64,000 nt of DNA, taken from the NCBI GenBank assembly GCA_944739405.2, contig OX123209.2, forward strand, positions 15,518,217-15,582,216. Reading direction: 5' to 3'. The stretch's first letter is position 1. The number at the start of each line of letters is the position of its first letter. The position numbers and the translations under genes are program-made. The DNA is from Euclidia mi (Eukaryota > Arthropoda > Insecta > Lepidoptera > Erebidae). Under the pieces are notes generated by a model. It searched no databases, had not been told where the DNA came from, and worked only from the letters and a program-made list of their open reading frames with translations. Positions 46,364 to 56,810 of this stretch are shown in pieces.

Positions 46364-49228
46364 AACAATAAACTTTGTATATTACATCAAAACATTGCTG
46401 GCGTCTTGAATAAAATGCAGGAATTAGATTTAGCCTTGAATGAACTGGTTGAGTATAAGCATAATGTTATAGCTGTATGCTTAAGTGAGCATTTTTTACT
46501 GAAGGATGAGGAGCAATTCTTAAAGTTGCACATTGGTTCTATTTATTGCAGAAAAATGCAACGTGGAGGTGGAACCTGTATTTTGCTAAGGAATGATTTT
46601 GAAGGTATGGTTTTAAATCAAATAAACAACTTAAACATTGAAAGACATTTTGAAATTTGTAGTCTGGAAATTCACCAGTTGAAACTTATTATTTTATGTA
46701 TCTATCGTACCCCAAAATCTAATATTAACCTTCTTTTTACAAAACTTAATGAAACACTACATAAACTTCGCTTTAGGAAAATTAGAATAATGATATGTGG
46801 AGACTTTAATATTGATCTTTTGACTAAAGATAAAATTAGTACTGAGTTCTTAGAACTCATGTCAAACTATGGGTTACATTACCACATTCAGGAGCCAACT
46901 AGATTAAAAAAATGTATAGACAATATTTTTAGTAACATTCCCACAGCCAAAGGCAAGACCCACAATTTCTGCTTATCAGATCACAACACAGCGCAATCTA
47001 TTAAATATGTTAGTAATCCATCCGATAAGGCTGCTGAGCATTACTTCGCAACTATATATGATCTTAGCAAACCCAACTTTAAGAAATTTGTTGAATGTAT
47101 AAATGCTCTTACATTTTCTGAGATATATAAGTTATCAGATACAAATGAGGCTTTCAATGAGTTTCATAGTGTATTGAAACTATTTTATGAACTTTGTTTT
47201 CCACTTATTAGAATAAAGAATAGCTTTAGAGATAGTAAACCCAAATGGATAACAAAAGGGCTTAGAATAAGTTGTAGAGCAAAACGCGGCCTAAGGTATA
47301 AATATTTTATGCATAAGACAATAGTAAATAAAAATAAATATTTAAATTATTCTAAATTATTAAAAAAATGCATAAATAATTTACAGTCTTTATGCAATTG
47401 GCGATACATTGAAAAGTCAAAAAACAAGGGCAAAGCGACTTGGGATGTTGTAAAACGCCAAATAGGCGACTCTAAAATTGCACATGATATTGATAGATTA
47501 ATTCATGAATGTAAAACATTTACCTGTGACTCAGATATAGCTAATTTATTTAATAATTTTTTTATAGATGTAGTCAAAAATAGTAATCTTCCTAATGATC
47601 GTAGTCATAAAGATTTTAGCGTAAAAAGTAATAACTGTAGTATATTTTTGGACCCCATAAGTGCCACTGAAGTTTTTAATATTATAATGTCTCTTAAGAA
47701 ATCGAAATGTGCAGGCTATGATAATATCAATGCAGACATCTTAAAGCGCATTGCTCCAAAAATAACTGATCCGTTAGCACACATAATTAATTTATCCTTT
47801 CAACAAGGTTGTTTCCCTGAAAGGCTAAAGTTATCAATTATTAAGCCATTACATAAAAAGGGGTCTAAATCCGATCTGAATAATTATAGACCTATAGCTA
47901 TAACTCCTGTGCTATCAAAAATATTCGAAAGAGCTATGTACAAAAGGTTATTAGGCTTTATTGAAAGGAGTGAGATTTTAACACAGAAGCAATTCGGGTT
48001 CAGAAAACAGAGATCAAGTCAATTAGCCGCTTTCACCTTGGTTAAGTCAATAATATGTAACATTAATGACAAAATCCCAACATGTGCGCTCTTATTAGAC
48101 CTAAGTAAAGCATTTGATTTTGTGGACCATTCAAGGCTGATCACAAAGTTAGACAAGTATAGCATAAGAGGCCCAGCATCGGATTGGTTTCTATCATATC
48201 TGAACAATAGAACACAATTTACTAGGATTACAAAATATGATATTATAAGTAATGTTGTTAAAACCTTTGACTCGGAACCTAAAATTAATCATGCTGGTGT
48301 TCCTCAAGGCAGTATCCTAGGGCCTTTGCTATTCCTCATATATATCAATGATATCCCACAAGCCCTTTCCCATGACTGTGTTTTGTTTGCCGACGACACA
48401 ACGATAATTATAAAAGGTAAAGATAAGAATGCATTGGAGTTAGAAATTAGCAAGTCACTACTAGAGGTTACTAAATGGCTAAATACAAATGAATTACAGA
48501 TAAATATTTCCAAAACTAAAATAGTACACTTTAAAACTGCCAGGAGTGAAAATTTTAATTTAAAAGTTACATACAATAATACACCAGTCCAACAGGTTCA
48601 AAATGCCGAGTTTTTAGGAATCACTCTAGACTCGCACTTCAAATGGAACGACCATGTAGACAAAATATGCGCAAAAATAAATAGATTCGTTTTTGCACTA
48701 CGAAAAGTTAAAAATATTACATCTACAGACACTTCAATTATGGTCTACCATGCATACGTTTGTGGAGTCATACGTTATGACATAGTTATATGGGGGAACT
48801 CATCGGATATTAACAGAGTTTTTATTGCACAGAAAAAGTGCATTCGTGCAATATTTGGTATGAATTGGTCCGACTCATGCAAACCGGTGTTCAAGGCAAA
48901 GAATCTCCTAACTGTCCCCTGCATCTATATTCTCGAAGTCGCAAAATTTGTTAAATGCCACAAGGATCTTTTTGAAAGCTGTGACAATTCAAACAAGCGG
49001 AAGGTCTCTCACATTTCAATAAAAATGCCAGTTCCTAGGCTGGAACTTTTTAGAAAGAGCTGTGTGTACATGGCCCCGTTCATTTTTAATTCATTGCCAA
49101 AGGAGATGGTAGATTTGCCATATAATAAATTCTGTAGGACATTGCAGGAGTGGCTGATTCAGAAGAGTTTCTATTCAGTTAAGGACTTCTTAGACCATGG
49201 TTCTTGTCGACGTTTTTATAAAATGTAG
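46304..49228 (+). CDS. LINE-A ORF2, complete endonuclease-reverse transcriptase
   Basis: 974 codons, the only copy with its own C-terminus. Endonuclease and RT motifs are as in unit 1, all intact. After the shared breakpoint (48804) it continues with a C-terminal region (FIAQKKCIRAIFGMNWSDSC, later LVRPRLELFRKSC-like and WLIQKSFYSVKDFLDHG) typical of the CR1/jockey-group ORF2 tail. One private change, IRYDIVIWG for IRYGIVIWG. The enzyme reading frame is undamaged, but its ORF1 is frameshifted and interrupted, so the element is not autonomous. The in-frame ATG lies in DNA overlapping ORF1, so the natural start is unclear. Confidence 0.9.
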   Translation: MIYLQTRIKTSFFVHYQLNNNNKLCILHQNIAGVLNKMQELDLALNELVEYKHNVIAVCLSEHFLLKDEEQFLKLHIGSIYCRKMQRGGGTCILLRNDFEGMVLNQINNLNIERHFEICSLEIHQLKLIILCIYRTPKSNINLLFTKLNETLHKLRFRKIRIMICGDFNIDLLTKDKISTEFLELMSNYGLHYHIQEPTRLKKCIDNIFSNIPTAKGKTHNFCLSDHNTAQSIKYVSNPSDKAAEHYFATIYDLSKPNFKKFVECINALTFSEIYKLSDTNEAFNEFHSVLKLFYELCFPLIRIKNSFRDSKPKWITKGLRISCRAKRGLRYKYFMHKTIVNKNKYLNYSKLLKKCINNLQSLCNWRYIEKSKNKGKATWDVVKRQIGDSKIAHDIDRLIHECKTFTCDSDIANLFNNFFIDVVKNSNLPNDRSHKDFSVKSNNCSIFLDPISATEVFNIIMSLKKSKCAGYDNINADILKRIAPKITDPLAHIINLSFQQGCFPERLKLSIIKPLHKKGSKSDLNNYRPIAITPVLSKIFERAMYKRLLGFIERSEILTQKQFGFRKQRSSQLAAFTLVKSIICNINDKIPTCALLLDLSKAFDFVDHSRLITKLDKYSIRGPASDWFLSYLNNRTQFTRITKYDIISNVVKTFDSEPKINHAGVPQGSILGPLLFLIYINDIPQALSHDCVLFADDTTIIIKGKDKNALELEISKSLLEVTKWLNTNELQINISKTKIVHFKTARSENFNLKVTYNNTPVQQVQNAEFLGITLDSHFKWNDHVDKICAKINRFVFALRKVKNITSTDTSIMVYHAYVCGVIRYDIVIWGNSSDINRVFIAQKKCIRAIFGMNWSDSCKPVFKAKNLLTVPCIYILEVAKFVKCHKDLFESCDNSNKRKVSHISIKMPVPRLELFRKSCVYMAPFIFNSLPKEMVDLPYNKFCRTLQEWLIQKSFYSVKDFLDHGSCRRFYKM

Positions 49229-49460
49229 CATACTTTTTTTTTCATTATTTGACATTGAATTTCATTTGACATGATAATTTCAACTTTGTATTTTTTTTCT
49301 ATTTTAATTTGACATTTAATTTTATTTGACATAATAATTTCAAATTTGTAATTTGCATACCAGTATTTTTGGTGAAATATGTCCTGTACTTTTTAAATGT
49401 AACACCTTGTGTACCGTATTTCAAGCAAAATAAATATATTATTATTATTATATTATTATT
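49229..49460 (+). other. LINE-A 3' UTR and TTA-rich tail
   Basis: Contains a 60-bp direct duplication (GACATTGAAT at 49251 and GACATTTAAT at 49311, with matching downstream TTTGACATRATAATTTC). It ends after GCAAAATAAATA in a short (TTA)n-type tail to 49460, which marks the 3' end of the element and the return to LINE-B. Confidence 0.75.
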
Positions 49461-50918
49461 AAAAAAATTTGAAAAAGCCATGTTAAAGAGATTATATGAA
49501 TTTACAGAAAAACAAAAAATACTGAAAGAGGAACAATTTGGGTTTCGTAAAAACAGCAGCACATCGTTAGCTGGCTTCAATTTGATTAGAATAATTACTG
49601 AGTCTATTAATGAGAGGACACCCGTTACGGCTTTATTTTTAGATATGAGTAAAGCTTTCGATTTTGTTGACCATAAATTGCTGCTTTATAAATTAGAACG
49701 ATACGGAATTAGAGGAGTAGCTAATGACTGGATAAAGAGCTATTTGAACGATCGATATCAGTGTGTGGAAATATCTTAAATAGAAAATAATGAAAAAGTT
49801 ACATGTAGATCTAATTACAAATTAAATAATATCGGCGTTCCGCAGGGCAGCGTTTTGGGACCATTTTTATTCTTAATTTATATTAATGATCTGCCCAATA
49901 TTACACACCACAAGACAGTTTTATTTGCGGATGACACAACACTAATTATTAAGTGCGAAAACAAAAGCTCATACGAGAATGATATAAATTTAACGCTTAA
50001 GAAAACAATTAGATGGCTAAGTAATAATAATTTAAAAATCAATCTAAATAAGACTCAATTAATACAATTCCAAAATTATAGAATGCAACAAAATTATTTA
50101 AATATAAATTACAACAACAATAGAATACATGAGGTAGGCACTGCGAATTTTCTAGGATTGATGCTTGATAAGCACTGCAACTGGAATGTACATGTAGAAT
50201 CGGTTTGCAACAAAATTGAACGGTTTGTATTTGCTATCAAATGTTTACGTCAAACAGTATCGACGGAAGCAGCTCTGACTGCATACCACGGATACGTCTC
50301 GTCGAAACGCTCGTATGGCCTCTTACTATGGGGAAACTCAGTTGAAATAGAAAAAGCATTTCGAGTGCAGAAGAAATGCATAAGAGCGATCTGTGGTGCC
50401 TGGCTTACAGACAGTTGCAAGCCGCTATTCAAAAAGTTCAATATTCTTCCACTGGTTTGCATGTACAGAGTATTGTGTGTTTTTGTGAAACTGCATCCAC
50501 AGTATTTCAATAAATTTTCAGAAATACCTGGTAGAAATTCTAGGAACAAATTTAAACTTCTTCACCCTAGGTGTAGACTAGACATCTATGGACAAAATGT
50601 CTATGTTAAAGCTATAGAGGTTTATAATAAGTTACCAGACAAATTTAAAGAACTACCTATTACCATGTTTAAAAAAAGAATCACAGCGTGGCTTGCAGAA
50701 AAATGTTTCTACAACTTAAAAGAATTTATGAAATATAGAAAAAATAATGCAATGACATAATATTATTCAAATTACAATGTATATCTATTAATCTAATTCA
50801 AACGACATTTTATTCCATTTTTTGACATTCATATAGGACTTATAATTAATTGATATCAATTATTACTAATCATTAACTTTATTATAGAATTGATATAGAA
50901 TAATTAACTTATATACAG
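49461..50918 (+). pseudogene. LINE-B 3' part, ORF2 RT and C-terminus
   Basis: Continues the stub at 12794-12945: FEKAMLKRLYEFTEKQKILK, LFLDMSKAFDFVDHKLLLYK, GVPQGSVLGPFLF, catalytic LFADDTTLII, NLKINLNKTQLIQF, FLGLMLDKHCNWN, and a C-terminus WLAEKCFYNLKEFMKY to TAA at 50758. One in-frame TAA (49777-49779) is the only clear lesion. It is a paralogue of LINE-A, recognisably similar along its whole length. An AT-rich 3' UTR follows to about 50918. Confidence 0.85.
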
Positions 50919-50986
50919 GGCTGCTACGCCCGTTGGGCTAGGGAATTTTCCTTAGGGAAAATCCCGGCCTAACGGGGGGGGGGGGG
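50919..50986 (+). other. Polypurine tract and 3' internal end of an LTR element
   Basis: Short stretch with a hairpin (GGGAATTTTCC / GGAAAATCCC, 50941-50965) and then 13 consecutive G (50974-50986) directly before TGTGACG. Position and composition are those of a plus-strand polypurine primer. The rest of the internal region is absent. Confidence 0.55.
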
Positions 50987-51362
50987 TGTGACGTCGCGCC
51001 CCGGCGTCCGCGAGCCTCGCTACGAGTGACGCACAGCAGTGGGCCGCCCGCTCGCCCCCTCCTCCTCGCCGGCCTTATATATACCGGGGACACACGAGGT
51101 TTCCCTCCTTTTTTGCTCCGGGACAACACGACCAAAGCTGAGTACCCCATCCGAAGACCTGTGAAGTGCCAACAACGTCGCTCACGCCCTGGATAATAGT
51201 CTCTTCTGTTGTATGTGTATAACTGGAATTATAACGCGAGTTTAAACTTTCCTGGTGATATTTTTTATTTATTTCCCGTAAGCCAACCTAATTATCTCTC
51301 TCTAATTCTTCGGCGAGTGATCGATCCCGGCTACCCCGTGGAAATCAATCACACGTGCGACA
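50987..51362 (+). mobile_element. LTR with TATA promoter, element otherwise deleted
   Basis: 376 bp from TGTGACGTCGC to CACGTGCGACA (TG...CA ends). The 5' half is GC-rich, with TATATATA at 51076-51083 preceded by GGCCT, an expected start about 30 bp downstream, and a T-rich 3' half. No partner LTR in the window. The layout suggests the 3' LTR of a Ty3/gypsy-like element; family assignment is inferred. Confidence 0.6.
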
Positions 51363-51447
51363 ATGATATAATATAATTTAACCCTGTATTTATTAAGACT
51401 GACTTATTCACACACCATTGTTATGGTAGAATGTGAGGATATTGTTA

Positions 51448-51855
51448 TTACCCTACCACCATTCTGTAACCACATTTCTTGTGAATAAATGAATTTGAAA
51501 AACTGTTAGGGGACTGGCCATAGTCAGGTACAGACATTTGAGGAATGCCGCTCCCTCCGACTGGTAGAAAAGATGACTGAAAGTATTCTGCAAACAAATT
51601 GGTAGTAGATTCTCCAGTATCAGCAGAAATATTATCGAGATTCATGACTGCTGGGAGTGCGTGCGACGCCTTATTTAAAGATTTTTTATATGCCCAAGAC
51701 GCACGGGGATTCTTAACCATAGAATCTTCGACATATTTTATGTACTCCAAATAACGCTCCTTCTCCAATTTTACCGCCCGTTCTCTAAGCATTGAGTAGT
51801 TTATATAATCATAGTTATTGCTATATTTCTTGTATTTGCTATAATATTTAAATTT
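51448..51855 (-). pseudogene. LINE-C upstream part (between endonuclease and RT)
   Basis: Minus-strand frame of about 130 codons: MLRERAVKLEKERYLEYIKY, NPRASWAYKKSLNKASHALP, then FAEYFQSSFLPVGG. Such sequence lies just before the RT in jockey-type ORF2 proteins. Orientation and order match the RT part of LINE-C on the far side of the array (11032-12793), so it is probably the other half of the same element, split by LINE-B and the LTR element. Confidence 0.6.
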
Positions 51856-52427
51856 TTATGGGACTCACATATCGTATTTGACAGTTGCCTCCCGCCCCGA
51901 ACCTCTGTAACCTATCGCCATATTTGCTAATCTGTCAATTTGTCAAACTTTTGACAATTATGACAGTTTTGTCAACGGCAACATTAGTTTCAACAAAGTT
52001 GATCGAGTGAAGTTTTGCGTTGATTTATTTCCGTAACTTATCCTCTCAATTTCTGAAGCTGTGATATCATCATGTACAGTCAACAGCAAAAGTAGATGAT
52101 CAAAATCAGAAATTCAATACTAATGAACGGAGTTCGCGTCAGAACTGTGTGGCGTCGAAGTGATTCAAAAGTATGTGATTGTAAATTATACCAATAATTA
52201 ACTACTAGTACAGCTGCCATAAATTCGTGATCAGTTTTGACTCCAAAAGTTATAAACTCAATTCGCATCAGAACTAAGAAGTGAAGTAAAAACTAGTGAA
52301 CAGTCAAAACTAGTGAACAGTTAAAATCAAATATAAATGATGAAACTGAGGCCACGTAATCATGAGGCAAATAATTTATTCATACTTATTTTTGAAGTAC
52401 CCCAGTAATTTAATTCGTTATGTTTTA

Positions 52428-52600
52428 CGGAAAAGCAGATGAATTGCTACGGGGCACATCACCAGACTCCGTGCTGCTACTGAGAGTTTGGAAAAAACCC
52501 AGTAACACTTTTGCCCGACCCGGGAATCTAACCCGAGACTTCCGATCAGCAGACGCATACGCTATCCACCGGACCACGGAGGCAGTCACTGGTCCACAGA
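52428..52600 (-). mobile_element. tRNA-derived SINE
   Basis: Minus-strand pol III boxes: A box TGGTCCGGTGG (52566-52576) and B box GGTTAGATTCC (52523-52533), 33 bp apart. The body (CGGGTCGGGCAAAAGTGTTA, then TTTTTTCCAAAC and CAGTAGCAGCACGG) matches a SINE layout I know from lepidopteran genomes. The head is partly duplicated to the right (GGTCCACAGAGGCAGTC, 52591-52607). The edges are approximate. Confidence 0.7.
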
Positions 52601-52680
52601 GGCAGTCTTTGTATATTCAATATAATTTTACCAAATTTCATCTCTCATGTATTTTCTTTTTTGTAACTTCTGTCAAATGT

Positions 52681-52880
52681 TCAAAAGTAACTGATGTGAT
52701 ACAAAACCATAATTCAATAAATATTACTGTCTTTGCATGTTTGTGCATTTATGTCAATGTTCAAAAGTAACTGATGTGATACAAAACCATAATTCAATAA
52801 ATATTACTATCTTTGCATGTTTGTGCATTTATGTCAATGTTCAAAAGTAGCTGATGCGATACAAAATTATAACTGTCACA
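52681..52880. repeat. 80-bp tandem repeat, about 2.5 copies
   Basis: TCAAAAGTAACTGATGTGAT starts at 52681 and 52761 and, with two changes, at 52841. The first two copies differ at only one or two positions over 80 bp. Confidence 0.85.
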
Positions 52881-53702
52881 GTACACAGTGTATCTATCTG
52901 TCATAGACTAATGCCACAGTATAAAGATATTATTACACTGTGCTAATGCTATGCCTTACGTTTTGTTTCTTTTTTATGTTGTACTTTTTCTGTGTCTGTG
53001 ACAAATAGTTTTTCTATAGGTATGTATAAAAACCGGAAGGTAGATTGATAATTTTATCTTAAGTGCATTATTTATATTTACTTCGCGCTTTTGTCACACT
53101 GTTAGCAAGAGTTCCAAAGAAATATAACCTTATTAGTCCAACCTCTCTGAAGAGTTCTGTTGGAATAGTGCAAAAATCCAAGTATCGAAACTCTTTAATG
53201 TCAATCTGTAATTCGGATGTCATGTACAATAATATAAATTTGCATTTCGAATACAATATTGATGAATTTTACTGATCACGAATATATGGCAGCTGTACTA
53301 GTAGCAAATGATTGGTATAATTTACAATCACATACTTTTGATTTACTTTGACGCCACATAGTTCTGACGCGAACTCCGTTCATTAATATTTGATTTCTGA
53401 TTTTGATCATCTACTTTTGCTGTTGACTGTACAACAAGTGTTGTGTTGCGACATGTGCTAGTAGACGAAAGGACGTCAGTTTTCACATGTTTCTAAAAAG
53501 TGAGTCAGGACTCAAAAAGTGGTTGCAGTCCATTAATTGTGAACGATTGCGAAGCTTGAGCTTCCAGGAACTTCGTAAACAGTTTGTGTGCAAAAAGCAT
53601 TTGGAGAAGTTCTTTCTGCAACGTGCGATAGAGTTCGTCTTTAAATACTTCCGACTACAAAACAAATCTTTACCTGTGATGCAATGTAAAGCTTATAAAT
53701 AA

Positions 53703-55062
53703 ATTTAAATAAATATAAAACGAAATTAAAAAGCGAAGTGAAAAAGCAGTGTTTTATTTTAGAAATGCCCTTTCTTAACTTAAAATAGTAAAACGGGTAT
53801 TTCCTACTAGGAAAAAATAGGCTGAATCATTCATAGTCATTGCCCGAAACGTTACCAATGAAAAAAAAAGAACTGTCATTTATAATATGTGAGCCTATTA
53901 CAGTCCAGTTTTGATCTATGGGAGTGCTTCGTCTGTACGTTAGTACAATATAGTCTGTGGGAATAACTAATATTATTCGTATTTTGTTGAGAGAACGTTG
54001 TGACAGCGCTTAGCACAAAAACACGTAATGACATATACAAATAGTGTTGCCCCGTGAGAGAACCGATTTTGCCTTTATTTTTTTTAGCTTTGAAAGAACA
54101 ATGGCAGAATTTGGTCTGGGTTTGTTGTGGCGACCTTAAACTTCATTTGAACTAAGCAACTTGTTTTTTTTTCTACGATTTTTTACATTGTCACTTTGCC
54201 TCGTTAAAGCTGGAGTATTTTATGATGATAAAAAGCATTCCAAATGATTACAAACTAGGTACCTACTTTATTATTTGATTGTTACCATAGACAATCGTGT
54301 GACGGGAATAGACGTGAGTGCTTTTGATCCGTATCGATTATAAAATAAGTAATCGATAAAATTGACCTTTATAGGTTTGGTTTAAAATATAATTATTAAA
54401 ATGCAGTTAATTAATATTTGATCAACATTATATCAATTAGGTAATATTTTGAAGCAAAACAACTTTTAAATCAAATAAAAACGTCACAGCATCGTTTTAA
54501 TGTTGTATCGATTTCACATAAAATCGATTTAAAATATGCAGCTCTGCTCTTGTCTTTGGCTGACAGTTACATATACTTCAGTTTCTGTTTGTTGTTAATC
54601 TGACATATGTAATTTGATCATTCAAACGTACATTGTTCATTCTTAACTAAAATTAAACTGAGATATCTTCTTTCTCCGGCTTTCCTCGGAGAAGGTGCAA
54701 ATATAATAAGTGAGACAGGTTTATACATGTAGTAAAGCAGGATTGTACCTGCGCCATCACAAAGGACAATGGCAGATGTCCATACATCAAAATGTCTGAA
54801 ATTAAATTGAAGCCTACAGTAATTAAAATATATCAAACATTTCAGCGTAAATAACAGAGTCTACACATGATTTTATTTTCACTCGAGAAAGCCGGCAAAT
54901 TGGTCCAATAGCAATGATTTGCTCTGAACTGTACTCGATTTTGTTATAATTGAATGCAGCTCGATAGGAGTTAAACGAAACGTTTCTATGTTGTTGATTT
55001 CGATTATAGATATTCTATCTCACGAAGTCCTTTTGGCTTTCGTTGTGTGTGTAACGTGTACC
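53703..55062. other. No gene recognised
   Basis: AT-rich sequence between the THAP ORF and the hAT element. Open frames (for example minus 54618-54836) show no family resemblance. No TIRs, LTR edges or structural RNA identified. Confidence 0.5.
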
Positions 55063-56810
55063 CAGTGTTGCCACCTGCCAAACCAAAAAATCTGCCTTGC
55101 AAAATCTAAGAATCTGTATAAAATCTGTACGATAAAATTAAAATATACTTATAAAATATTATTGTTAGTTAAATGAAAAAATAAAACAGACATTAATAAA
55201 TGAAATTATATATATTTATTATCTACTTTTCATACATATTTGTATTCATCTTACTGATAAGTTCCAAATTTATAGCATGGCTCATTGTTTAGCAATTGCT
55301 TCGTCAGTAGCAGCCCCTCTATTGTCTCAGTACTTAAAAGGTTCCGTGTTTTAGTTTTGATCAGGTTTATTGAAGAAAATATCCTTTCTACTGCAGCGCT
55401 GGAATGGGGGAGGCATAATAAAGCGGTAACCAGCTGCTTTAGAGTCGGATAAAGATTTCCGTCACTGTTTTGTGCAGAAAAAACTTTTTCCCAGAAAACT
55501 TCAGGATCTTCTTCATTGCAATCTAAAAGACTATCATTCATTCTTAAATGGCGCCACTCATTGTCTAATGTTTGTAAATTTTCTGGTTGTATTATGTTTG
55601 GAAAAGCCTGTGCAATGTGACTCAACGATGCTACACTTCGGCGTTTAACTACAATCGGGTCAAGAAATTCCAAGCTCTTTGTGATTTGGTTGTCAAAACT
55701 GTAACGGGCCTTTATTGGTTTTGCTCCTTCTATTAAAATATCCAGGCATCGTAACTTGAACAATTTCACATCACTGGGCTTCAAGTTTGAATCAGACAAG
55801 GACAGGGCAACATTTACACCAAGATAAAGATCTTCAATTGGTTTGTAGTGCCGCGGATTATCGTGTTGTATATTCTTAATTTCCGTTCGCGATAAGTATG
55901 AACTGTCCATGTAACAGTCTAGAAGTGTTTTATAGGTATTGCTCACATGTTCATGGAATTTATGTATCTGCGGCTTTTCTGATTGCATTGTTTTATTGAG
56001 TTTGGTAAAGAAATCTAAGACGAACTCCATAAACTGCAAATATATTTTGTTGTATGGATTATTGATCATCTGCAAAATCAAGTCTGCCGCGTTTAAGCGA
56101 TCGGTAAAAGCAGAATCGGTAAAAAATAACTTAAGTGCTTCATACTGTTCCAAAACACGCATCACAGCAGGACGTAATGAGAGCCATCTGGTTTGGCACG
56201 GATGTAGTACTTTATGGGGTTTTAATGAAAGGAACTCTTGAAATTCTTTTAGTATACCTGATCGTTTTGGACTCGTACTGATATAATTAAATACATCTCT
56301 CACAAGCCCTTCTGGTTCCCGGGGTAACTTTGTGCAAGCGTATGATGCGCATAATGCAAAGGAATGGCAAATGCATTTCATAACATAGAGATTGGGTATA
56401 TCTATACGTAATCTACTGACTACGGAATTATGCTGACCCATCATTGCATTTGCTCCGTCGGCGGCAAACCCAACCATATTAATTTTATACGGTATGTCGT
56501 TCTCTGTGAATAGTTTTACAAGATGGTCATACAATTTTTCGCCTGTAGCGTCCTGAACAGGTACAAGATCAAGAAGCGCATCTTTTATGGTGTTCTTCTT
56601 ATAATATCTTACCACGACACATAAAAGTTTGACACATCCTCTATCTATGCTTTCATCTATCATAAGAGAGAATTTGCTGCTTTTCAAATCAGCGACTAAA
56701 TTTACCTTTTCCGTAGCACCGGTCACAGATTTAATAATCGCAGTTGTTTTTGTCCGACTACAGGCAAGTTCTTTTGCGATGTTGCTATCTTTGCATATAG
56801 TTTTTATTAA
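55063..56810 (-). mobile_element. hAT transposon, left part
   Basis: The left end CAGTGTTGCCACCTGCC (55063) has the CAGxG start typical of hAT TIRs, followed by subterminal AAATCTG repeats. The 8 bases outside, CGTGTACC (55055-55062), would be one copy of the target duplication. On the right it is broken by piggyBac at TTAA (56807-56810). The other end lies beyond the window. Confidence 0.8.
55251..56810 (-). pseudogene. hAT transposase, N-terminus displaced by piggyBac
   Basis: About 520 codons are uninterrupted from the TTAA site to the stop at 55251. RNase H-like fold landmarks: SLMIDESIDRG (first acidic residue), GFAADGANAMMGQHNSVVSR (second Asp), CICHSFALCASYA, and the hAT dimerisation region near the C-terminus, LPHSSAAVERIFSSINLIKT, containing the catalytic Glu context. 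The frame upstream of the first ATG is also open (KTICKDSNIAKELACSRTKT) and runs directly into TTAA. The N-terminal part, expected to hold a BED zinc finger, must lie beyond 64000. Similar genes have been domesticated in animals, but here the copy is disrupted. Confidence 0.9.

Larger units (their letters stand above)
10049..48804. repeat. Five-unit head-to-tail array of a 7.66-kb composite unit
   Basis: Landmarks recur at constant spacing: the minus-strand gag start at 10459, 18121, 25782, 33444 and 41323 gives periods of 7662, 7661, 7662 and 7879. Units are nearly identical in sequence. The left edge lies inside the DIRS-like gag and the right edge inside LINE-A ORF2. All four internal junctions have the same structure: LINE sequence ending ACTCATC, the filler CACGAGG, then GACACGAGTTTG from the left edge. 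The fifth unit continues uninterrupted into the rest of LINE-A, which identifies it as the original right-hand end. Confidence 0.95.
40913..48804. repeat. Array unit 5 (joined to the original right flank)
   Basis: Same insertion in ORF1 as unit 4. Mixed alleles in LINE-C: GATGACAAAAAG as units 2 and 4 but GGGCCC and GATCTATATG as units 1 and 3. Sequence runs through the breakpoint at 48804 into intact LINE-A, so no filler is present at its right end. Confidence 0.95.
52077..53429. mobile_element. Tc1/mariner-like non-autonomous element with long TIRs
   Basis: 1353 bp. Inverted repeats of about 165 bp begin CAGTCAACAGCAAAAGTAG at both ends, with roughly 90% identity between arms, and TA flanks each side (52075-52076, 53430-53431). 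The interior has no transposase; it holds a tRNA-derived SINE (52428-52600) and an 80-bp tandem repeat (52681-52880). Confidence 0.85.
52072..53702 (+). pseudogene. THAP zinc-finger ORF, split after its ATG
   Basis: ATG at 52072-52074 is followed by TA and the Tc1-like element; after the second TA (53430) the frame runs TAC AAC AAG and on to TAA at 53700-53702, 91 residues in all. The product shows a THAP domain: CCVATC near the N-terminus, RRKDVSFHMFLKSE, KKWL with the conserved Trp, and FVCKKHLEKFF with the C-x2-H pair. THAP domains bind DNA and occur in host regulators and in P-element-type transposases. The C-terminal 27 residues match nothing I know. AATAAA-like signals follow at once. 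Either a small host gene or a transposase N-terminus. Confidence 0.65.

Noticed and set aside
10049..48804. Pure assembly duplication as explanation of the array
   Set aside because: Not excluded, but unit-specific substitutions, a 1-nt deletion in unit 2 and a shared insertion in units 4 and 5 are hard to obtain from collapsing or looping identical reads. Kept as the main test.
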